Source: JAPYTU01 sp036166735
GTDB lineage: Bacteria > Bacteroidota > Bacteroidia > Cytophagales > MED-G16
Assembly: GCA_036166735.1 (NCBI GenBank)
Contig: JAYZHG010000086.1
Location: 1-18,162 of the forward strand
Reading direction: 5' to 3'
DNA: 18,162 bases
Made by a program: the position numbers and the translations under genes. Shown in pieces: positions 7,526 to 14,878 of the stretch. Position 1 is the first letter of the stretch. Every line of letters begins with the position of its first letter. The notes beneath the pieces are model-generated. The model did not search any database. It saw only the letters and a list, made by a program, of their open reading frames with translations, and was not told where the DNA came from.

Positions 7526-8503
7526 ATGAGAGAAATACAATTCAGAGAAGCTCTAAGAGAGGCAATGGTTGAAGAAATGAGATTAGATAAAAACATATAT
7601 CTAATGGGAGAAGAAGTAGCTAATTATAATGGGGCATATAAAGTTAGTCTAGGAATGCTTGATGAATTTGGTCCTGAAAGAGTAGTTGATACACCAATAG
7701 CAGAAACTGGATTTTCTGGAATTGGAATTGGATCTGCTATGAATGGACTAAGGCCTATAATAGAATTTATGACATTTAATTTTTCTCTTATAGCTATGGA
7801 TCAAATAATAAATGGTGCTGCTAAAATATATCAAATGTCTGGTGGTCAATTTAATATTCCTATTGTCTTTCGTGGACCTACAGGAAATGCAGGACAACTA
7901 GGTGCTCAACATTCTCAAAATTTTGAAAATTGGTATGCTAATACACCTGGTTTAAAAGTCGTTATTCCTTCAAATCCATATGAAGCAAAAGGGTTATTAA
8001 AAACTTCCATAAGAGATGATGATCCAGTTATTTTTATGGAGTCAGAACTTATGTATGGTGATAAAGGAAAAGTGCCAGAAAATGAATATTTAATTCCAAT
8101 TGGAAAAGCAAAAATTGTACATGAAGGGAATGATGTTACATTATTATCATTTGGAAAAATGATGAAAATAGCAGAATCTGCTTACCAAGAAGCAAAAAAA
8201 GAAAATATTAATGTTGAGGTAATTGATTTAAGAACAGTACGACCAATAGATTATAAATCAGTTATCAATTCCGTAAAAAAAACTAATAGACTAGTTATCA
8301 TCGAAGAAGCATGGCCATTAGCTTCAATTTCATCCGAAATAAGTCATCACATTCAAAGATTTGCTTTTGATTATTTAGACGCTCCAGTTCATAGAATAAC
8401 CTGTCAAGATGTGCCTTTTCACTACGCACCTACCCTAATAAAAGAAATTGTGCCTGATCTAAATAAAACGATGAAAGCAATCAAAAAAGTTACTTATTCT
8501 TAA
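7526..8503 (+). CDS. pdhB: pyruvate dehydrogenase complex E1 component, beta subunit
   Basis: This is a protein of 325 residues, full length for the E1-beta subunit, which with E1-alpha and thiamine diphosphate decarboxylates pyruvate and passes the acetyl group to the lipoyl arm of E2. Landmarks are FREALREAM at 6-14, GEEVANYNGAYK at 28-39, DTPIAETGF at 55-63 with the thiamine-activating E60, FMTFNF at 81-86, and GAQHSQ at 126-131 with H129. The C-terminal transketolase domain runs from about 195 (VTLLSFGKM, VIDLRTVRPID, EEAWPLASISSEI). Close relatives include the branched-chain 2-oxoacid E1-beta, but the HSQNFENWYANTPGLKVVIP stretch is the pyruvate type of Bacteroidota. The alpha-subunit and E2 genes are not nearby. 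The 3' end overlaps the convergent ffh gene by 14 bases. Confidence 0.95.
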   Translation: MREIQFREALREAMVEEMRLDKNIYLMGEEVANYNGAYKVSLGMLDEFGPERVVDTPIAETGFSGIGIGSAMNGLRPIIEFMTFNFSLIAMDQIINGAAKIYQMSGGQFNIPIVFRGPTGNAGQLGAQHSQNFENWYANTPGLKVVIPSNPYEAKGLLKTSIRDDDPVIFMESELMYGDKGKVPENEYLIPIGKAKIVHEGNDVTLLSFGKMMKIAESAYQEAKKENINVEVIDLRTVRPIDYKSVINSVKKTNRLVIIEEAWPLASISSEISHHIQRFAFDYLDAPVHRITCQDVPFHYAPTLIKEIVPDLNKTMKAIKKVTYS

Positions 8504-9839
8504 TTCCTTGAGAAGATTCATTCATTCCTAATGCAGACATCATACCTGAAGGTCCTGATTTTTTCATTAATTTCATAACCTTTTTCATTTGATTAAATTG
8601 TTTTAAAAGTTGATTTACTTCTTGAACACTACAACCACTACCCAATGCAACTCTTTTTTTTCTTGAACCATTTAATATATCTGGCATTTGTCTTTCTTTT
8701 GGAGTCATGGAATAAATAATTGATTCTATAGGTTTAAAAGATTCATCATCAACATCTAAATCTTTAACTTTTTTACTCATACCAGGCATCATGCCCATTA
8801 AATCTTTAATGTTTCCCATTTTTTTAATTTTCTGTATTTGTGATAAAAAATCATCAAGACCAAAAGTATTTTGAATCATCTTTTTTTGTAATTTTCTAGC
8901 CTCATCTTCATCAAAACTTTGTTGTGCTCTTTCAACAAGACTTATAACATCTCCCATTCCCAAAATTCTTTTAGCCATTCTATCTGGATGAAAAACATCT
9001 ATTGCATCCATTTTTTCACCAGTACTTATAAACTTTATAGGTTTATCTACTACCTTTCTAATTGATAAAGCTGACCCACCCCTTGAATCTCCATCAAGCT
9101 TTGTGAGTACAACGCCATCATAATCTATTCTTTCATTAAAAGTTCTTGCAGTAGTAACAGCATCTTGACCAATCATTGAATCTACAACAAAAAGAGTTTC
9201 ATGAGGTTTTAAATTTTTCTTTAATCCCTCTATTTCTTTCATCATTTTTTCATCTATAGCTAACCTACCAGCGGTATCAAGAATCACAGATTTAAATCCA
9301 TTCCTTTTTGCATGTTTAATAGCATTTTTTGCAATATTTAAAGGAGATTTTGATTTTTCATCAGAATAAACTTCAACATCAATTTGTTCTCCAATAACAT
9401 GAAGTTGTTCTATTGCCGCAGGCCTATAAACATCACAAGCAACTAAAAGAGTCTTTTTTCCTTTTTTCGTTAAATAATAAGCAAGTTTTCCAGAAAAAGT
9501 TGTTTTTCCAGATCCTTGAAGACCAGATAATAGAATAATGTTTGGATTACCAGTATAGTTAATATCAGCTGAATTACCGCCCATTAACATGGCTAATTCA
9601 TCAGAAACAATTTTAGTAAGAAGTTGACCAGGTGATACAGAAATTAAAACATTCTGACCCATTGCCTTTTCTTTAATATTTAAAGTTATTTCTTTAGCAA
9701 CTTTATAGCTAACATCAGCCTCAATTAAAGCTCTTCTAATCTCTTTAATAGTCGAAGCAACATTTACTTCCGTAATACTTCCCTGTCCTTTTAATACTTT
9801 AAAAGCACGATCTAATTTATTACTTAAATTTTCAAACAT
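8490..9839 (-). CDS. ffh: signal recognition particle GTPase Ffh (SRP54)
   Basis: This is a protein of 449 residues, full length for bacterial Ffh, which binds 4.5S RNA and nascent hydrophobic signal sequences and delivers ribosomes to FtsY at the membrane. The N domain is at about 1-95. The G domain has the P-loop GLQGSGKTT (106-114), DTAGR (188-192) and TKLDGDSRGG (246-255). The Met-rich M domain begins at about 325 and contains MGNIKDLMGMMPGM and the RNA-binding signature RKKRVALGSG (393-402). The C-terminus ends in a short Met/Gly-rich tail. The start codon at 9839 is divergent from the YfhO-type gene, with 87 bases between them. The stop lies inside the last codons of the convergent E1-beta gene. 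Confidence 0.97.
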   Translation of the reverse strand: MFENLSNKLDRAFKVLKGQGSITEVNVASTIKEIRRALIEADVSYKVAKEITLNIKEKAMGQNVLISVSPGQLLTKIVSDELAMLMGGNSADINYTGNPNIILLSGLQGSGKTTFSGKLAYYLTKKGKKTLLVACDVYRPAAIEQLHVIGEQIDVEVYSDEKSKSPLNIAKNAIKHAKRNGFKSVILDTAGRLAIDEKMMKEIEGLKKNLKPHETLFVVDSMIGQDAVTTARTFNERIDYDGVVLTKLDGDSRGGSALSIRKVVDKPIKFISTGEKMDAIDVFHPDRMAKRILGMGDVISLVERAQQSFDEDEARKLQKKMIQNTFGLDDFLSQIQKIKKMGNIKDLMGMMPGMSKKVKDLDVDDESFKPIESIIYSMTPKERQMPDILNGSRKKRVALGSGCSVQEVNQLLKQFNQMKKVMKLMKKSGPSGMMSALGMNESSQGIKNK

Positions 9840-9846
9840 TTCACCA

Positions 9847-9854
9847 CAAAAATA
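9847..9854 (-). promoter_or_regulatory. Bacteroidota -7 promoter box upstream of ffh
   Basis: Read on the minus strand, TATTTTTG matches TAnnTTTG exactly and ends 7 bases before the ffh start codon, so the transcript would be leaderless or nearly so. A TTTG lies only 10 bases further upstream, too close for a standard -33 element. This is a single-box call. Confidence 0.35.
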
Positions 9855-9926
9855 ATAATTAAAGCAAATAATGATTCATTTATTTGGTTAATAGTATTTA
9901 TATTTCAAAAATAATTTTACAACTCA

Positions 9927-12365
9927 ATGCAAATAATATATAAGCACTGTATTTCTTTAGTTGTTTTCCTATCCTTAACTATATACTTTTTTAATCCTGT
10001 TATTTTTGAAAATAAAGAATTAAAACAACACGATATTGAACAATGGAAAAATGGAGCTAATGAAATCATTGACTATAGAAAAAATACAAATAAAGAAGCG
10101 CTATGGACAAATTCAATGTTTTCTGGAATGCCAGCTTATCTTATAGATGTAAAATGGAAAAATGATATTATAATTTTTTTACATAAGCTATTAGGATTAT
10201 GGTTGCCTCATCCTGTGAATTTAATTTTTATATCCTTTATTTCTTTCTATTTTATGCTTATTTGTTTTGGTGTAAGGCCTGAAATTTCAATTTTTGGTGC
10301 TATAGCATTTACTTTATCAACGTATATGATAGTAGGAATAAATGCTGGTCATAATACTAGAATAGGTTCAGCAGCATTTATTCCGTTAATAGTTGCAGGA
10401 GTTCATCTTTGTTTTCATAAAAAAAGAAATCTAGGATTTATCATAACAGCATTATCACTTGCTTTACAATTAAGGTTAAATCATTTACAAATAACCTATT
10501 ATACCTTAATAATTCTTATTTTTTATGGTATATCTCAATTCATCTATTTCTATAAAAAAGATGAATTAAAACATTTTTGTAAAAGAGTATTCGTATTAAT
10601 TATTGCTTCATTTCTAGCTATTGGAACATTTTTTGGAGAGATCTGGTCTATTTTAGAATATAGTAAATATTCTATAAGAGGCCAATCTGATTTAATAGCT
10701 GAAAATTCTGGACTTAGCAAAGAATATGCATTTCAATACAGCAATGGAGTTTATGAACCTTTAACTTTATTTTTTCCACATATATTAGGAGGATCAAGTA
10801 GAGAATCATTAAGTAAAAACTCTAATCTAGGTGAAGAATTAAAAAGAAATAATTTTAACAGAGACCAGATTAATAAACAACTTAGAAATGCTCCTATGTA
10901 TTGGGGAGATCAACCAGTTGCAGCTCCCTACTATGCAGGAGCATTATTTCTATTTTTATTTGTACTTTCTATAATCATTCTAAAACCACATGAAAAATAT
11001 TGGTTAATAGGTCTTCTTATAAGTAGTGTTTTGTTAAGTATGGGAAGTAATTTTGCACTACTAAATGAATTTATATTTGATTATTTACCAGGTTATAATA
11101 AATTTAGATCTCTAACATTTATAATTATAATATCAATATTTTCTATAATACTAATTGGATTACTTACTCTAGAAAAATTTATATCTAACAAAGAAAAATA
11201 TAAAAAAAAATTTATTAAAGCCACTTTGTACACTCTTGGAATTTATTTATTCTTATACATAACGTCATTTTTCTTATCTTTTTCAGGTCCAGTAGATTCA
11301 AATTTCAGTAATATTCCAAATTGGTTTTTAAATGCTTTAATAAATGATAGAAAAGCATTATATGTAAATGATATTATAAAAGGAGTAATAATGTTAGTAA
11401 CTTTTTCATTTTTTACTTACCTATTTATTTATAATAAAATAAAAAAATATTTATACTATTCCATTATAATAATAATTGGAATATATGATATGACTTCTGC
11501 AAATAAAAACTTTCTAAAAAATGATAATTGTAACCTATATAATGATTGTTCATTCACTAGAAAAACAATAAATACTGTAAACATTTCAGAAGCAGATGAA
11601 TTTATTTTAGAAAATAATAATCAGAGAAAAAGAGTATTGAATCTTCAAAATACTTTCAATGAAGCAAATACATCCTATTATCATTCTTCAATTGGAGGAT
11701 ATCATGGGGCAAAATTAAGGAGGTATCAGGATTTAATTGAGAATATAATTACTAGTGAAAGAAGTACGATAATATCCAAACTTCAAAACAATAACATTGA
11801 CTTTAGTGATTTAAATACATTAAACATGCTAAATACAGGATACATAAAATTCAATGAATCAAAAAAAGGAGTTATAAAAAATAATTTTTCAAATGGAAAT
11901 GCATGGTTTATTTCTAAACTTAATAAAGTTAATTCACCAATAGAAGAACTAAACTTATTAAAAACCATTAATACTAAAAATGAAGCAATTATTGACGTAT
12001 CAAAATTTGGTAATTTTTCATTCAATGACACCTATTCAAATGATGGAAAAATTGAAATATTAGAGTATTACCCTAATAAAATGAAATTAAAAACTTATAA
12101 TAACTCCACTTCATTTATTGTCTTTTCTGAAATATATTACCCTAACGGTTGGAATCTTTCAATTAATGGAAACAATAAAGAAATATTAAGAGTTAATTAT
12201 GTGTTAAGAGGCACACAATTAGAAGCTGGAGAAAATATTATAGAATTAACATTTAGTCCAAGCTCTTATAGTATTGGAAATACTATAATATTAATTTCTA
12301 GCATAATTCTCTTACTTTTAAGTATAGTATTTATATTTATTGAAACTAAAAAATCAATTCGATGA
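9927..12365 (+). CDS. YfhO-type polytopic membrane protein, probable GT-C glycosyltransferase
   Basis: This is an integral membrane protein of 812 residues with an N-terminal helix (about 9-27), a periplasmic loop carrying the QHDIEQW motif (D36) and LWTNSMFSGMPAY (59-71), then many hydrophobic helices, VGINAGHNTRIGS at 136-148, and a soluble domain from about 540 to 780. The last 25 or so residues form a final helix and basic tail. This matches the YfhO-like family common in Bacteroidota. By fold similarity the family is regarded as GT-C glycosyltransferases that transfer sugars from a polyprenyl-phosphate carrier outside the membrane, with D36 the expected first-loop catalytic aspartate. 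The C-terminal SEIYYPNGWNLSING motif is typical of the family's exterior beta domain. The acceptor is unknown. The 3' end overlaps the next gene as ATGA. Confidence 0.82.
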   Translation: MQIIYKHCISLVVFLSLTIYFFNPVIFENKELKQHDIEQWKNGANEIIDYRKNTNKEALWTNSMFSGMPAYLIDVKWKNDIIIFLHKLLGLWLPHPVNLIFISFISFYFMLICFGVRPEISIFGAIAFTLSTYMIVGINAGHNTRIGSAAFIPLIVAGVHLCFHKKRNLGFIITALSLALQLRLNHLQITYYTLIILIFYGISQFIYFYKKDELKHFCKRVFVLIIASFLAIGTFFGEIWSILEYSKYSIRGQSDLIAENSGLSKEYAFQYSNGVYEPLTLFFPHILGGSSRESLSKNSNLGEELKRNNFNRDQINKQLRNAPMYWGDQPVAAPYYAGALFLFLFVLSIIILKPHEKYWLIGLLISSVLLSMGSNFALLNEFIFDYLPGYNKFRSLTFIIIISIFSIILIGLLTLEKFISNKEKYKKKFIKATLYTLGIYLFLYITSFFLSFSGPVDSNFSNIPNWFLNALINDRKALYVNDIIKGVIMLVTFSFFTYLFIYNKIKKYLYYSIIIIIGIYDMTSANKNFLKNDNCNLYNDCSFTRKTINTVNISEADEFILENNNQRKRVLNLQNTFNEANTSYYHSSIGGYHGAKLRRYQDLIENIITSERSTIISKLQNNNIDFSDLNTLNMLNTGYIKFNESKKGVIKNNFSNGNAWFISKLNKVNSPIEELNLLKTINTKNEAIIDVSKFGNFSFNDTYSNDGKIEILEYYPNKMKLKTYNNSTSFIVFSEIYYPNGWNLSINGNNKEILRVNYVLRGTQLEAGENIIELTFSPSSYSIGNTIILISSIILLLLSIVFIFIETKKSIR

Positions 12366-12757
12366 AATTGTATGTTTTAATATTTACTTTAATTTTTTTT
12401 TCTTGTGAAATAAATAAAACAACCGTTTCAAGTTCATCAAATATTTTTGATTCAAGAACTCTAAAAAATAGATCTGGTATAAGTTTATTAAATAAAATAA
12501 GGACTAGCCCAGGAATAATTATTCAAGGAAATGATGAAGAAAATGCTAGAGTATATATTAGAGGGATAAACAGTATAAATTTTCAAAAAGAAGTTCTATT
12601 TATACTAGACGGATTTCAAGTTGGTGCTTTTTCTCAAATTGTTAACATATTAGATCCAAATGATATAAAAAGCATACAAGTTTTAAAAAATGGAGCAGAT
12701 TTAGCCATATATGGTTTTAGAGGAAGTGGTGGTGTTATTTTAATAAAAACAAAATAA
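12362..12757 (+). CDS. stand-alone TonB-receptor plug-domain lipoprotein
   Basis: This is a lipoprotein of 131 residues (signal peptide with lipobox FFSC, acylated C15) followed by an isolated TonB-dependent-receptor plug domain. Motifs are SLLNKIRTSPGIIIQG (41-56), VYIRGINSI (64-72), LFILDGFQVG (79-88) and DIKSIQVLKNGADLAIYGFR (101-120), followed by GSGGVILIKTK to the end. These correspond to a SusC-like plug, but there is no carboxypeptidase-like domain, TonB box or 22-strand barrel, and the gene ends cleanly, so this is not a truncated receptor. Similar small plug lipoproteins occur in other Bacteroidota; their role is unknown. It is translationally coupled (ATGA at 12362-12365) to the YfhO-type protein, which suggests a linked envelope function. 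It ends 5 bases from the convergent DUF1295 gene. Confidence 0.86.
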   Translation: MKLYVLIFTLIFFSCEINKTTVSSSSNIFDSRTLKNRSGISLLNKIRTSPGIIIQGNDEENARVYIRGINSINFQKEVLFILDGFQVGAFSQIVNILDPNDIKSIQVLKNGADLAIYGFRGSGGVILIKTK

Positions 12758-12762
12758 TTGTT

Positions 12763-13632
12763 CTATTTAAATAATCTAGGAAAAAAAACTGGAGTATTAT
12801 TTTTATATGAAATATAATCTTTTGAATTTCCCCATCTTTTTTCAGCTAATTCTTCAAGTAAATTTACACCACTGACTCTAGTTAATAATAAATATATAAA
12901 AATGGGAGTAATCAAACCTAAATACTGAAATTCTGAAAATGTTGGTAGGGAAATAATAGTTATCCCTAACCATAAAACTAATTCTCCAAAATAATTTGGA
13001 TGTCTAGAGAAAGACCATAAACCTGTTGATATAAATTTACCTTTATTAGTCTTATTGAAAATTACTTTCTGCCTATCAGCAATAACTTCAAAAAGAAATC
13101 CAAAAATCCAAAACAAAATCCCAACATATAAAAATAAATCGTTTTCTAAAGGTTTATTTAATAAAACTATAAGTACGGGAAAACTACATATAAATACCCA
13201 CGTTCCTTGAAATATCCACGCACGCATAAATCTTAAAAAATTTTTTTTAATCTCAATAAATCTAACATCACCCTCCACTTTTACCCTAAAAAATAAATAT
13301 AAACTTAATCTTAATGACCAAATCAATATAAATAAAACCAAAATAACTGATCTGAAATCAACAAATTCTATGATTTGAAATTTTTCATAAAATGAATATA
13401 GAATAACAATAATAAATGTAATTCCTCCAGTCAAATCAAAATAATGTTCTGTTTTAAAAATAAAAGAAGGAATAAAAACAATTATTTGAATAATAAAAAT
13501 TAAAATAAAAGATCTAATTAATATAGATTCCCAAATAGATGAAATAGAATTTGATGAAGCTAAATACGCTAAAGAAAATGGAATTAATAAAAGAACAAAT
13601 ATTGATAAAATTAAAGAAAATATATTTTTCAT
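12763..13632 (-). CDS. DUF1295 family membrane enzyme (steroid 5-alpha-reductase/ICMT-like)
   Basis: This is a polytopic membrane protein of 289 residues, the usual length for DUF1295. It has about seven hydrophobic helices and the conserved sites FKTEHYFDLTGG (59-70), RLSLYLFFRV (108-117), FEVIADRQK (181-189), TGLWSFSRHPNYFGE (203-217) and TRVSGVNLLEELAEKRWG (251-268), ending in the Y-x2-Y-x3-TPVFFP pattern. The RHPNYFGE region is the cofactor-binding signature shared with steroid 5-alpha-reductases and isoprenylcysteine methyltransferases, so a lipid-modifying reductase or methyltransferase is likely; which one cannot be decided from sequence. It is the last gene of the minus-strand operon, starting 1 base after the preceding stop codon. 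Confidence 0.88.
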   Translation of the reverse strand: MKNIFSLILSIFVLLLIPFSLAYLASSNSISSIWESILIRSFILIFIIQIIVFIPSFIFKTEHYFDLTGGITFIIVILYSFYEKFQIIEFVDFRSVILVLFILIWSLRLSLYLFFRVKVEGDVRFIEIKKNFLRFMRAWIFQGTWVFICSFPVLIVLLNKPLENDLFLYVGILFWIFGFLFEVIADRQKVIFNKTNKGKFISTGLWSFSRHPNYFGELVLWLGITIISLPTFSEFQYLGLITPIFIYLLLTRVSGVNLLEELAEKRWGNSKDYISYKNNTPVFFPRLFK

Positions 13633-13633
13633 A

Positions 13634-13921
13634 TTAACATATACCTAAACTAACATAAACTGTTTCCTGCCAACAAGCTGAATCATCATCAGGATCTAAA
13701 ATTGATCTCTCAAAAATATAGGTAAAAGCAACAAATTGTTTTGAATAAGTATCATTTTCTAAACAATTATATACATAAGTCACTTGATTTATAATACTAG
13801 TTTTATAATTTTCTATATTATCTGGATTAGGATATGGGGGATCTGGAACTTTATTAAATCTACAAAATATTTCATTACATGAAATCATAAAAAATAAAAC
13901 TATAAAGATTTTTGAACCCAT
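13634..13921 (-). CDS. small Cys-containing exported protein, unknown function
   Basis: This is a protein of 95 residues with a hydrophobic signal sequence (about residues 4-14) ending in MISC, a weak lipobox with C15 as a possible acylated cysteine. The mature part has a Pro-rich stretch (KVPDPPYPNPDN at 24-35), Tyr-rich sequence, an acidic DPDDD at 76-80, and further cysteines at 20, 53, 83 and 95, the last being the C-terminal residue. An even number of cysteines remains after lipidation, allowing disulphides in the periplasm. I recognise no family. Its start overlaps the end of the upstream gene by 22 bases and its stop is 1 base from the DUF1295 start, so it is embedded in the operon. 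No alternative start would keep the signal sequence. Confidence 0.65.
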   Translation of the reverse strand: MGSKIFIVLFFMISCNEIFCRFNKVPDPPYPNPDNIENYKTSIINQVTYVYNCLENDTYSKQFVAFTYIFERSILDPDDDSACWQETVYVSLGIC

Positions 13922-14394
13922 ATTCTATTTAATTTTTTTTTAACAAAATGTTTTCTTTTAATAAATGTAAGTAAAGCTCCAACACCAAAACTTAATGAAC
14001 AACCAATCAAAAGATCTTTATTATAAACATCTTTATACCTAACTTTTTGAACTAATGACAAATTCACAAAATCTATCAGAAAAAAAGCAATTGAACCTCC
14101 CGCTATATATTTTCCTCCACTTTTAAAAAAATTACTAGACTTATTTCTAATATCAACAATTTCAATATCCGAAACACTAACTTCAATATAATTAAATCTT
14201 AATTTATCTTCAGTAATACCCGTTATATATGCTTGAGTAAAATTTACATCATCTTTTAATTTAAATCTAATTTTTTCTCCAGGAAAAAATTTAAAAGATT
14301 TCGTTTGTGATGCTTTTTTTAATTCAAGATAATACTGAGAATGTAGATTATTTGATACAAAAATGAAGAAAAGTATAAGATATATTTTTGGCAT
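13900..14394 (-). CDS. conserved exported membrane protein of the Bacteroidota type, unknown function
   Basis: This is a protein of 164 residues with a signal peptide (cleavage probably after LHS, before QYYLEL, near residue 20). A beta-rich region follows (about 20-85) with the pattern FFPGEKIRFKLKDD, AYITGITEDKLRFNYIEV and SDIEIVDIRN. Two hydrophobic segments at about 95-112 and 127-146 come next, then a basic C-terminus (KRKHFVKKKLNRIW). The beta-strand pattern resembles small hypothetical proteins that I believe recur in Flavobacteria, but no function is known to me. The gene follows DUF4396 by 47 bases and overlaps the next gene by 22 bases, so it is very likely part of the same transcript. 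Confidence 0.75.
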   Translation of the reverse strand: MPKIYLILFFIFVSNNLHSQYYLELKKASQTKSFKFFPGEKIRFKLKDDVNFTQAYITGITEDKLRFNYIEVSVSDIEIVDIRNKSSNFFKSGGKYIAGGSIAFFLIDFVNLSLVQKVRYKDVYNKDLLIGCSLSFGVGALLTFIKRKHFVKKKLNRIWVQKSL

Positions 14395-14441
14395 TTTTAC
14401 ACTTTATAATCTTACTTAAAAGTAAAATAATAGAATTATAA

Positions 14442-14873
14442 TTAATGACATGATTGATTATATTTTTTTAATCTATAATAATTATAAGGAAGAGGAGTAA
14501 AATAACCCGCAATTAACATTGGTAAAACAGTATAAAAATTCATAATAGCTCCTCCTGTCATTATATAATCAACCAAATTCATTGCTAATTCCATACTAAT
14601 CATACTAATAAATGACATTCCTATAGCTGTCTTAAAAGCAGAAAATATAGTCTGAGAATAACTTAATACAATAGTTTCAAGTATAATTGAAGTAATTAAA
14701 CCATTAACTATAGCTAACGATAATATATAAAAAACTGGAAGTGAATATTCTGTATACTGAAAAAATAAAATTGTCCCAAAATCACCAATTGAACATCCAA
14801 GTAAACACCACAAGGTATTTTTCTTTGCTTTCTTCCAAGTTCCTTTACAATCCCATGATATTCCTAAAAACAA
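14442..14873 (-). CDS. DUF4396 family membrane protein (non-ATG start)
   Basis: This is a protein of 143 residues with four or five hydrophobic helices. The DUF4396 signature is clear: a Trp/Lys-rich start (WKKAKKNT), TLWCLLGCSIGDFG at 20-33 with two cysteines, a helix pair with FVNG/GLITSIILET character, ELAMNLVDY at 95-103, and a closing AGYFTPLPYNYYRL. The biochemical role of the family is unknown; the paired cysteines and the Met-rich helix could bind metal. No ATG or GTG lies upstream in frame. The only plausible starts are TTG at 14873 or an ATT six bases earlier, directly after the stop of the upstream lipoprotein gene, so re-initiation by ribosomes finishing that gene is likely. The domain is complete from the TTG. 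Confidence 0.78.
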   Translation of the reverse strand: MFLGISWDCKGTWKKAKKNTLWCLLGCSIGDFGTILFFQYTEYSLPVFYILSLAIVNGLITSIILETIVLSYSQTIFSAFKTAIGMSFISMISMELAMNLVDYIMTGGAIMNFYTVLPMLIAGYFTPLPYNYYRLKKYNQSCH

Positions 14874-14878
14874 GTCAA

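Noticed and set aside
9881..9920. Two-box promoter for the YfhO-type gene from TTTG at 9883-9886
   Set aside because: The nearest -7 candidates, TATATTTC (9899) and TAATTTTA (9912), are imperfect and have spacings of 12 and 25 bases, both outside the usual range.
11783..12031. An 82-codon minus-strand frame in the soluble domain of the YfhO-type gene
   Set aside because: It is inside a continuous 812-codon gene with family motifs on both sides and has no plausible domain of its own.
12362..12757. Truncated TonB-dependent receptor (pseudogene)
   Set aside because: It has its own lipoprotein signal, a clean stop after the plug motif GVILIKTK and no barrel remnant downstream, so it is a complete small protein.
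14401..14441. TTACTTAAAAGTAA palindrome between DUF4396 and the 164-residue gene as a terminator
   Set aside because: The stem is only six A/T-rich pairs with a two-base loop and no T run in the minus direction; it is expected by chance at this composition.
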